From Elstera sp043721315 (GTDB lineage: Bacteria; Pseudomonadota; Alphaproteobacteria; Elsterales; Elsteraceae): 25,659 nt of DNA. The stretch's first letter is position 1; every line of letters begins with the position of its first letter. Under the pieces are notes generated by a model. That model was given only the letters and a program-made list of their open reading frames with translations, searched no databases and was not told the origin of the DNA. Below are positions 6,446 through 12,774 of the stretch, in pieces. The translations under genes and the position numbers were made by a program. The DNA lies in NCBI GenBank assembly GCA_043721315.1, contig JAYSQZ010000041.1, positions 1 to 25,659 of the forward strand. The letters are read 5' to 3'.

Positions 6446-8227
6446 ATGACCGATCAAACCGCTCGCCCCGATACCGACATCACGACACCCCCTGCGATGG
6501 GGCTGCGGCGCGGGTTGATGCTGGTGCTCTGCCTCGGCCTTGGTCTGACCGTGACGGCAATGATGGTACAAATTCTGGGCGTGAATGGCTGGAGTTGGGC
6601 CGAAATCGGCGCGCTCACCTGCTTCATCCTGAGCTTGCCGTGGACTGTGCTGGGGTTTTGGAACGCGCTCATCGGCTTCGGGTTGGTGCATGTGACGGGC
6701 CGGTTGGGGGTCGATCCAGTGGCGACGGTCAACCCGCGCCTCGTGCCCATGAGCGACCGCAGCCCAATCGCCACACGCACGGCCATCACCATGACCATTC
6801 GCCATGAAGACCCGGAGGCGGTGATTGCTCGGCTGCGCCTAATGCGCGCCGATTTGGAGGCTAAGGGTTGGGGGCGGCAGTTCCACTTCTTTTTGCTCTC
6901 CGACACCTCCCGCCCGGACGCGGCTGCGACCGAAGAAGCCGCTTTCGCCGCCTGGAAAGCGGGCGACGCCCATCCCGAAGAGTTGATCTACCGCCGCCGT
7001 ACCGACAATACGGGCTTCAAGGCCGGAAATGTGCGCGATTTCCTTACCCGCTACGGCGAGGGCTATGATTTCTTCCTGCCGCTTGATGCCGACAGCCTGA
7101 TGGGCGCGGAAGCGATTTTGCGCCTCGTCCGCAGTCTGCAAACCTTCCCGCAGGTGGGGCTGCTGCAAACCCTCGTCGTCGGGATGCCGTCGGGGAGTTT
7201 TTTTGCGCGCGCCTTCCAGTTCGGGATGCGCCAGGGAATGCGGACCTACACAATGGGGGCTGCGTGGTGGCAGGGCGACTGCGGACCATTCTGGGGGCAT
7301 AACGCTTTGATCCGCCTCGCGCCATTCCGCGATGAGTGCGAGCTTCCGGTGCTGGCCGGAAAACCGCCGCTCGGTGGCTTAATCCTCTCCCACGACCAAG
7401 TTGAAGCTGCCTTATTGCGCCGCGCCGGATACGAGGTGCGGGTCGTGCCGGAAGAAGGTGCAAGCTGGGAGGAAAATCCGCCCGCCCTGCCCGATTTCGT
7501 TAAGCGGGATCTACGCTGGTGCCAGGGCAATATGCAGTATTTTCAACTGCTGGGTTTGCCGGGGCTGCGCCTCGTCTCCCGCATTCAAATTCTCCTAGCG
7601 ATCTTGATGTACGTCGGCGCGCCCGCGTGGATGGGCTTCTTGCTGTTCGGCTTGGCGCAAGCCTATCTGCCGGCAGGACCGGCCCCCTACCCGGCAGAGT
7701 TGGGGCTAACCTTATTCGCGGTGATGATGAGCCTTAGCCTCTCCCCCAAGGTTCTGGGCGTGATTGATCTGCTGCTCCAGCGCCGCGAGCGCCAACGCTA
7801 CGGCGGCACTCTGCGGCTCGTTGGCGGGGCATTGATCGAGTTGGTGTTGATGACGCTGTTCGCCCCGGTCATCAGCCTGATCGAAACCCGCTTTATGGTC
7901 GGGCTGCTGTTTGGCAAAGCCGTGGGTTGGGACGCGCAGCAGCGCCAGGGCTATCGGGTAAGCTGGGGGCAAGCCGTTCGGGGCCTGTGGTTCCCAACGC
8001 TGTTCGGGTGCCTGTTCGGAATTGGTCTGTGGATCGGCGCACCGGGCGCGCTGCCGTGGGCAGCGCCGCTACTGGCAGCCTATCTGCTCGCAATCCCGCT
8101 GTGCGTGCTGACGGCGGCCCCTCGTCTCGGCGCGCTCTGTCATCGTTGGGGGATTTTGGCGATTCCTGAGGAGCTTGCGCCGAATGCGCCAGTTCACCGG
8201 CTGCCGGGGGCCATTGGCCCGCGCTAA
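6446..8227 (+). CDS. opgH: Glucans biosynthesis glucosyltransferase H (membrane GT2)
   Basis: 593 residues from the ATG at 6446 (GAGAG upstream). The inner-membrane enzyme polymerises glucose from UDP-glucose into osmoregulated periplasmic glucans. Visible parts: two N-terminal membrane helices (about 22-42 and 53-80), a family 2 glycosyltransferase domain with MTIRHEDP (about 115-123), LLSDTSRPD (150-158), the D-x-D metal site in LPLDADS (214-216), FWGHNA (282-287), the SHD acid region (315-317) and LRWCQGN (356-362), then several C-terminal helices. It is much shorter than the roughly 850-residue E. coli OpgH because the long cytoplasmic N-terminus and C-terminus are missing. No opgG is adjacent, which is unusual for the pathway. 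Convergent with the PilZ-like gene, with only 5 bases between the stops. Confidence 0.92.
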   Translation: MTDQTARPDTDITTPPAMGLRRGLMLVLCLGLGLTVTAMMVQILGVNGWSWAEIGALTCFILSLPWTVLGFWNALIGFGLVHVTGRLGVDPVATVNPRLVPMSDRSPIATRTAITMTIRHEDPEAVIARLRLMRADLEAKGWGRQFHFFLLSDTSRPDAAATEEAAFAAWKAGDAHPEELIYRRRTDNTGFKAGNVRDFLTRYGEGYDFFLPLDADSLMGAEAILRLVRSLQTFPQVGLLQTLVVGMPSGSFFARAFQFGMRQGMRTYTMGAAWWQGDCGPFWGHNALIRLAPFRDECELPVLAGKPPLGGLILSHDQVEAALLRRAGYEVRVVPEEGASWEENPPALPDFVKRDLRWCQGNMQYFQLLGLPGLRLVSRIQILLAILMYVGAPAWMGFLLFGLAQAYLPAGPAPYPAELGLTLFAVMMSLSLSPKVLGVIDLLLQRRERQRYGGTLRLVGGALIELVLMTLFAPVISLIETRFMVGLLFGKAVGWDAQQRQGYRVSWGQAVRGLWFPTLFGCLFGIGLWIGAPGALPWAAPLLAAYLLAIPLCVLTAAPRLGALCHRWGILAIPEELAPNAPVHRLPGAIGPR

Positions 8228-8232
8228 GAGTT

Positions 8233-8880
8233 TTACATATCGGGAAGCGACGGGTGCTTTTTAATCGCCGTTTCCAGCATGTCGAAGAGTTCCGACGACA
8301 GCGAGGTGAACGTCAGCGCCAAGGTGCGCCGCACGGCGTTGGCGCGCACGACTTTGGCCGTAAAAATCCCGCTTTCTTGAGATTTCTCAGTGCGGATGAT
8401 GCCGCGCACCTGCATATCCGGCTTCACGTCTTCCGGCGGATCATATTCACCCAGCAACATGCCCGAAAGCGACCAGTTGATCGTAGGGTAATTCATCGTC
8501 ACGCGCATCGGATCACCCTTATCGGGATTATCCTCCGGGCGCAGCGAGTGCATATACTCCATGAGGGCAAAACCCTCTTTGCTGACCCAGGTAAACTCGA
8601 TCCCTAATAACTGCTTGCCCGTATCGGCCCGCGCCACCTTAGCTTCGAACAAGCCCACCGTCGTGCGGTTGGGGAAGGTGAAGGCCCCGTGGAAAATGGC
8701 TCCCACTTCGAGCGGACCCTGATACTCCTTCAAAATCAAATGAGAGAAGGACCAGCGCAGCGTTTCAAAAACGGTTGCAAATAAGTCCACCGAAAGCGTG
8801 GGGATGGTATAGCGCTTATCCCGGTGGGCGCCACTGGCCTGGGGAGAGTTACCCCCTTTCGCCGCCATTCCTCGCATCAT
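8233..8880 (-). CDS. Putative tandem PilZ-like protein
   Basis: 215 residues, no signal peptide or membrane helix. Two halves look like repeats of a beta-barrel domain. The second half contains NWSLSG (residues 135-140), which fits the N/D-x-S-x-x-G c-di-GMP motif of PilZ domains. The first half has HRDKRY (19-24), a shortened Arg motif, and WSFSHLIL (43-50) at the equivalent Ser position without the final Gly. Each half ends in a similar strand (LLGIEFTWVS and LALTFTSLS). PilZ proteins bind c-di-GMP and control motility or polysaccharide synthesis; the incomplete Arg motif leaves binding in doubt. It faces opgH tail to tail, which may mean a role in glucan or envelope control. The ATG at 8880 has GGGGA upstream; an internal ATG at 8868 is an alternative. 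Confidence 0.5.
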   Translation of the reverse strand: MMRGMAAKGGNSPQASGAHRDKRYTIPTLSVDLFATVFETLRWSFSHLILKEYQGPLEVGAIFHGAFTFPNRTTVGLFEAKVARADTGKQLLGIEFTWVSKEGFALMEYMHSLRPEDNPDKGDPMRVTMNYPTINWSLSGMLLGEYDPPEDVKPDMQVRGIIRTEKSQESGIFTAKVVRANAVRRTLALTFTSLSSELFDMLETAIKKHPSLPDM

Positions 8881-9013
8881 GGGTAAGCCGTCCCCTGGAA
8901 CCTATTGATCTGGATGGAGTGTTGTTTATCTCCATGCGTAAGACGCGCTTCGACTGAATCACGAAGACTTGCCCGACGCCAGCGAAATTTAGCTGGAGTT
9001 CCCTAGTTTATGC

Positions 9014-9052
9014 CATAAAAATAATCCCCTGCTGCCGATTTGGCCGCAGGGG
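9014..9052 (-). terminator. Rho-independent terminator of glnA
   Basis: On the minus strand, 25 bases past the glnA stop, CCCCTGC (9052-9046) pairs with GCAGGGG (9032-9026) around a 13-base loop, and is followed by the T-rich run ATTATTTTTATG. Hairpin plus U-tract is the standard intrinsic terminator layout and fits the end of the glnB-glnA transcript. Confidence 0.85.
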
Positions 9053-9076
9053 ACGATTTCAACACAAGTTAGATTA

Positions 9077-10486
9077 TTACGCGCTGTAATACATTTCGAA
9101 TTCCACCGGATGCGGCGTGGTTTCAAAACGCATAACTTCTTCCATCTTGACCTCGATGTACGAGTCGATCTGATCGTCGGTGAACACGTCACCACGCTTC
9201 AGGAAGTCGCGGTCTTTTGCTAGGCTTTCGAGGGCTTCGCGGAGCGAGCCGCACACAGTGGGGACTTCCTTCAACTCTTCCGGCGGCAGATCGTACAGGT
9301 TCTTATCCATGGCTTGACCCGGATGGATCTTGTTCACGATGCCATCAATCCCCGCCATCAGCATGGCCGAATACGCAAGATACGGGTTCGCCAGCGGATC
9401 GGGGAAGCGCACTTCAACGCGCTTGGCCTTCGGGTTGGACGCGAACGGAATACGGCAGGAAGCCGACCGATTGCGCGATGAATAGGCCAGCAGCACGGGC
9501 GCTTCGTACCCCGGCACCAAACGCTTATAGCTATTCGTGGTGGGGTTGGTAAAAGCATTCAAGGCTTTGGCGTGCTTAATGATGCCGCCGATGTAGAACA
9601 ACGCCATTTCCGACAGATCGGCATAAAGGTTGCCCGCGAACAGCGGCTTGCCGTCTTTCCAGATGGACTGGTGAACGTGCATCCCCGAGCCGTTATCTTG
9701 GAAAATCGGCTTCGGCATAAAGGTCGCGGTCTTGCCGTAGGCGTGAGCCACATTCTGCACGCAGTACTTATAGATCTGCATCCCGTCGGCACACTTCAGC
9801 AGCGTGGAGAACTTAATCCCCAACTCGTGCTGGGCCGGGGCCACTTCATGATGATGCTTTTCGACTTCAACACCCATGCCGGCGATAGCATCGAGCATTT
9901 CAGCCCGCAGGTCAGTGCCGCCATCAACCGGGGCGACGGGGAAATAGCCACCCTTCGGGCCGGGGCGATAACCCATATTGCCGTTTTCGTAAACCTTACC
10001 GCTGTTCTGCGGCAGCTCTTCGCTATCGAGATAGTAGAAACCTTCGGCTTGGCCTTGCTTAAAGCGCACATCGTCGAACACGAAAAACTCGGCTTCCGGC
10101 CCCATGAATACGGTATCGCCGATGCCCGACGCGATGATGAAGGCTTCAGCGCGCTTGGCAATCGAGCGCGGATCGCGGCTGTAGGCTTGGCCCGTCGAAG
10201 GCTCCAGTACGTCGCAGAACAGAATGAGTTGCGGCTGGGCCGAGAACGGATCCATGACAGCAGTCGAAAGATCCGGCTTCAGCAGCATGTCGGATTCGTT
10301 GATCGCCTTCCAACCGGCAATCGACGAGCCGTCGAACATAATGCCTTCGTTGAGCAGGTCTTCATCGACCGTGACGATATGCTGCGCCGTGTGGTGCCAC
10401 TTGCCGCGTGGATCAGTGAAGCGGAAGTCAACATACCTCACGCCATGTTCTTGGATCAGCGACAATACGGTTTTCGCGTCGGACAT
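9077..10486 (-). CDS. glnA: Glutamine synthetase type I
   Basis: 469 residues from the ATG at 10486, the same length as E. coli GlnA. It condenses ammonia and glutamate to glutamine using ATP, as a cytoplasmic dodecamer. The N-terminal beta-grasp domain has YVDFRFTDPRGKWHH; the catalytic domain shows the latch and ATP/metal signatures (GPEAEFFVFD, KHHHEVAPAQHELG, NGSGMHVHQS, NRSASCRIP). The adenylylation Tyr near residue 397 is present in DKNLYDLPPEE, so activity is probably controlled by the GlnE adenylyltransferase and PII. The start was chosen by GGGAAG upstream; an in-frame ATG at 10501 would add five residues. It lies 65 bases behind glnB in the same direction, so the two form the alphaproteobacterial glnB-glnA operon. 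Confidence 0.98.
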   Translation of the reverse strand: MSDAKTVLSLIQEHGVRYVDFRFTDPRGKWHHTAQHIVTVDEDLLNEGIMFDGSSIAGWKAINESDMLLKPDLSTAVMDPFSAQPQLILFCDVLEPSTGQAYSRDPRSIAKRAEAFIIASGIGDTVFMGPEAEFFVFDDVRFKQGQAEGFYYLDSEELPQNSGKVYENGNMGYRPGPKGGYFPVAPVDGGTDLRAEMLDAIAGMGVEVEKHHHEVAPAQHELGIKFSTLLKCADGMQIYKYCVQNVAHAYGKTATFMPKPIFQDNGSGMHVHQSIWKDGKPLFAGNLYADLSEMALFYIGGIIKHAKALNAFTNPTTNSYKRLVPGYEAPVLLAYSSRNRSASCRIPFASNPKAKRVEVRFPDPLANPYLAYSAMLMAGIDGIVNKIHPGQAMDKNLYDLPPEELKEVPTVCGSLREALESLAKDRDFLKRGDVFTDDQIDSYIEVKMEEVMRFETTPHPVEFEMYYSA

Positions 10487-10551
10487 CTGTAATCTTCCCA
10501 TTTTCGGTTGAATGGCGACAGGTTAAGGATTGTACAAGGCTAAGGCAGCAA

Positions 10552-10890
10552 CTAAATCGCGTCATCGCCTTTTTCGCCGGTTCGGATGCGAATAGCATCT
10601 TCGACAGGAATGACGAAGATTTTGCCATCGCCAATGCGGCCAGTATGAGCAGCTTGCTGGATCGCTTCAACGGCGCGCTCAACCATCGCATCGTCCATCA
10701 CGATCTCGATTTTCACCTTCGGGAGAAAATCAACAACATATTCAGCACCCCGATAAAGCTCGGTATGGCCCTTTTGACGCCCAAAGCCCTTGGCCTCGGT
10801 CACGGTCAGCCCTTGAATGCCTATCTCGTGAAGGGCTTCTTTGACCTCGTCGAGCTTGAACGGCTTGATGATCGCTTCGACTTTTTTCAT
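10552..10890 (-). CDS. glnB: Nitrogen regulatory protein PII
   Basis: 112 residues, full length. Trimeric sensor of 2-oxoglutarate and ATP/ADP that controls glutamine synthetase adenylylation and NtrB. The T-loop carries the uridylylation Tyr51 in ELYRGAEYVVDFLPK; the B-loop TGRIGDGKIFV and the C-loop region IRTGEKG are intact. Its order ahead of glnA and the -24/-12 promoter upstream indicate GlnB rather than GlnK, since no amtB is present. The operon would be raised in nitrogen limitation through NtrC and RpoN; I could not identify convincing NtrC boxes. Confidence 0.98.
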   Translation of the reverse strand: MKKVEAIIKPFKLDEVKEALHEIGIQGLTVTEAKGFGRQKGHTELYRGAEYVVDFLPKVKIEIVMDDAMVERAVEAIQQAAHTGRIGDGKIFVIPVEDAIRIRTGEKGDDAI

Positions 10891-10952
10891 TGGTTCTGCG
10901 CTTCTGTTCCGCCTGACGACCCATTCGCCAGCTTGGCCCCCATTGGGAGATT

Positions 10953-10968
10953 AGCACACTGCGTGCCA
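10953..10968 (-). promoter_or_regulatory. Sigma-54 (-24/-12) promoter of glnB-glnA
   Basis: The minus strand reads TGGCAC, then GCAGT, then GTGCT. The RpoN consensus is TGGCAC-N5-TTGCW, so the GG at -24 and GC at -12 and their spacing are exact with one base different. The start would fall near 10942, leaving a leader of about 50 bases before the glnB ATG at 10890. This matches the known nitrogen control of glnBA in this group. An NtrC enhancer should lie at 10980-11100 but no clear TGCACC/GGTGCA pair is visible. Confidence 0.8.
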
Positions 10969-11081
10969 GCAAGGCATAGCCTGGAAAAAGAGCGTCGTGC
11001 ACAGAATTCCGTCAGTGATTTGAAAAAAAATTGCCCATGCTGCGTGAAATTTAGGCATTTCCAAAAACTTCGATCCCGCGC

Positions 11082-11110
11082 TTGACAGCCGCATGAGATT
11101 GGATTAGGGA
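11082..11110 (+). promoter_or_regulatory. Possible sigma-70 promoter of tRNA-His
   Basis: A perfect TTGACA (11082-11087) lies 40 bases before the tRNA. About 17 bases on, the -10 would be TTAGGG or TAGGGA, a poor match. The -35 box and its position suit a strong stable-RNA promoter of alphaproteobacteria, where -10 boxes are often degenerate. Confidence 0.45.
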
Positions 11111-11127
11111 AAGCGCCTCTCCTGACG

Positions 11128-11204
11128 GCGGGTGTAGTTCAGTTGGTTAGAGCGCCAGATTGTGATTCTGGATGTCGCCGGTTCAAGTCCGGTCACTCGC
11201 CCCA
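11128..11204 (+). tRNA. tRNA-His (anticodon GTG)
   Basis: A full cloverleaf can be drawn. The acceptor GCGGGTG (11128-11134) pairs with CACTCGC (11194-11200) with one G-U. The anticodon stem CCAGA/TCTGG (11155-11159 with 11167-11171) encloses the loop TTGTGAT with anticodon GTG at 11162-11164. The T arm is CCGGTTCAAGTCCGG, and CCA is encoded at 11202-11204. The discriminator is C73 and the base before position 1 is G (11127), both diagnostic for histidine tRNA with its extra G-1. Confidence 0.97.
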
Positions 11205-11216
11205 GGAGACGTTTTT

Positions 11217-11263
11217 TCTGAAAATTGCCCATCTTTTTCTTCTGAAAATTACCCGTCTTTTTT
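11217..11263 (+). repeat. 24-bp tandem repeat, two imperfect units
   Basis: Two units, starting at 11217 and 11241, begin TCTGAAAATTGCCCATC and TCTGAAAATTACCCGTC and each runs into a T-tract. They differ at two bases in the core. The T-runs (11212-11217, 11234-11238 and 11258-11263) may help end the tRNA transcript. A 12-base piece of the unit, AAAATTGCCCAT, also occurs on the other side of the tRNA at 11027-11038. Confidence 0.8.
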
Positions 11264-11275
11264 AAGGCCATTGCG

Positions 11276-11680
11276 ATGAGCGCAACCCCGCGCGTTGGCG
11301 TTCTCGCGCTCGTATGCCAGGGCAACCGCGTGCTGTTAGTGGAGCGTGGCAAACCGCCTAATCGCGGCCTCTGGGGCTTTCCCGGCGGTAAACTGGAAGC
11401 AGGCGAGCGCCTGATCGCAGCCGCTGCCCGTGAGTTGAGCGAGGAAACCGGGATTGTTGCCGATTTCTTCGAGGTGCTGCCGCCGTTAGAAGCGATTACA
11501 GAGGGGTTTCATTATATTTTAGTGCCGGTGCTGGGCAGCAACCCACGTGGGTTGCTGCGGGCCGCTGACGACGCTGCCGATGCCCGCTGGCTTAACCGGG
11601 CGGATTTGGCAGGCATACCCCATATTGCCGAAGTGCCCCCGCTATTCGATTTTGTTTTAAGCCGCCTCGGCACTCCATAA
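11276..11680 (+). CDS. Nudix hydrolase
   Basis: 134 residues. The Nudix box fits G-x5-E-x7-REU-xEE-xGU exactly: Gly38, Glu44, then RELSEETGI at residues 52-60. The enzyme hydrolyses a nucleoside diphosphate linked to another group; short proteins like this are often ADP-ribose pyrophosphatases or MutT-like, and the substrate cannot be told from the sequence. AAGG lies about 8 bases before the ATG. It stands alone between tRNA-His and the LysR regulator, all on the plus strand. Confidence 0.92.
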   Translation: MSATPRVGVLALVCQGNRVLLVERGKPPNRGLWGFPGGKLEAGERLIAAAARELSEETGIVADFFEVLPPLEAITEGFHYILVPVLGSNPRGLLRAADDAADARWLNRADLAGIPHIAEVPPLFDFVLSRLGTP

Positions 11681-11768
11681 CTTTCAGGGAATCTCATATA
11701 ACTCTTTCGCTTCAGCCAATCTGCGCTAGGTTAAAAAGTAAGAAAAATGTTAGGGGGGCCTGGGTGGA

Positions 11769-12695
11769 ATGCGGCTACGCCACATCGAAGTGTTTCACGC
11801 CATCATCGTAACCGGAACGGTCAGCGGGGCTGCACGCGTGCTTAACGTGTCGCAACCAGCGGTGACGAAAATCCTGCAACACGCCGAAGACCAGATTGGC
11901 CTCACGCTGTTCCAGCGCATTCGGGGGCGCTTGCACCCAACGCCGGAGGGCCTTGCGCTGTTCGCTGAAGTGCAGAAGATCTATTCGGGTCTGGAGAGCC
12001 TTAAAAAGCTGGCGCGCAACCTCAAGGATGGCCGCTCGGGCCGCCTGCGGATTGCAGCCTCTCCGGCTCTCTGCATTGACCTCATGCCCCAAGCGATCAC
12101 CCGGTTCCGCAAGGAACACCCGGATGTAAGCTTCGAGGTGGAAACCCACCATTACAAAGATTTGGTCGATGCGCTGCTGGTGCAGGACGTGGATTTAGGC
12201 TTTGCCTTCGATGCAACCCCCCACCCTGGCCTCAGTATGGAGGAAATTGCCAGCGGCACGATGGTCGCGATTTTTCAGAAGGACACGGCGAACCATCTAT
12301 CCTCCCCGGTCGATCTTACGGCCATGACAGGCTGGCCCTTTATTGGCCTGAGCGCGGGCGATCCCTTAGGCGCGCTACTGCATAATGCGCTGAATGTCAG
12401 CGACATCGCGTTGATGCCGGAAATAGAAGTGAAGACGAACCGCATTGCCCTGTCGTTGGTTAGCCGGGGCGCGGGGGCTGCGATTGTCGATGCCTATACC
12501 GCCGCATCCGATCAAGCGAACCTAGTCGATATTAAACCTTTGCGTGAACCCCTCACCTACCGCGTAGAGGCGCTGTGGGCGCGGCACAAGCCACAATCGG
12601 TTTTGGCGCGGCAGTTCATTCAAACCTTCATCGCGGCGGAACGGGAAAGCACGGCACTCCTGAGCGCTCGGCTCAGTGCGGCTGTGTCTGCATAG
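11769..12695 (+). CDS. LysR-family transcriptional regulator
   Basis: 308 residues. The N-terminal winged helix-turn-helix (about residues 1-60) has the LysR layout: HIEVFHAIIVTGTVSGAAR, then LNVSQPAVTKILQHAED and LGLTLFQR-like text (IGLTLFQRIRGRLHPTPEG). The rest (about 90-295) is a periplasmic-binding-type effector domain (LRIAASPALCIDLMPQAI). These regulators act as tetramers and often control a divergent neighbour, but the upstream gene (Nudix) is co-directional and 88 bases away, so the target is not obvious. GGTGGA precedes the ATG. The region before it is AT-rich for this genome and may hold its own promoter. It is convergent with phoX and shares a terminator with it. Confidence 0.93.
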   Translation: MRLRHIEVFHAIIVTGTVSGAARVLNVSQPAVTKILQHAEDQIGLTLFQRIRGRLHPTPEGLALFAEVQKIYSGLESLKKLARNLKDGRSGRLRIAASPALCIDLMPQAITRFRKEHPDVSFEVETHHYKDLVDALLVQDVDLGFAFDATPHPGLSMEEIASGTMVAIFQKDTANHLSSPVDLTAMTGWPFIGLSAGDPLGALLHNALNVSDIALMPEIEVKTNRIALSLVSRGAGAAIVDAYTAASDQANLVDIKPLREPLTYRVEALWARHKPQSVLARQFIQTFIAAERESTALLSARLSAAVSA

Positions 12696-12713
12696 CCGTC
12701 CTGCGCCTCATAC

Positions 12714-12772
12714 CGCCTAAAGAATAGCCGCGCTGATCATACGACCAGCGCGGCGTTTCCAGTCTTTAGGCG
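12714..12772. terminator. Nested hairpin, probable bidirectional terminator
   Basis: Two perfect stems are nested: outer CGCCTAAAGA (12714-12723) with TCTTTAGGCG (12763-12772), and inner GCCGCGCTG (12727-12735) with CAGCGCGGC (12746-12754) around a 10-base loop. It lies between the convergent lysR and phoX stops, 2 bases past the phoX stop. Read on the minus strand the inner stem is followed by TATTCTTT, a usable U-rich tail; the plus-strand tail is weaker. Confidence 0.75.
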
Positions 12773-12774
12773 TG

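Noticed and set aside
9572..10492. Plus-strand open frame of 306 codons
   Set aside because: Antisense to the strongly conserved glnA, with no recognisable domain.
10980..11080. GTGCAC and similar half-sites as NtrC enhancers of glnB
   Set aside because: No pair of half-sites with the right spacing could be found, so I do not call one.
11104..11352. Minus-strand open frame of 82 codons across tRNA-His, containing GLEPATSRITIWRSN
   Set aside because: It is the reverse strand of the tRNA gene, and translations of this kind are well-known false proteins; the rest runs over the tandem repeat and the Nudix start.
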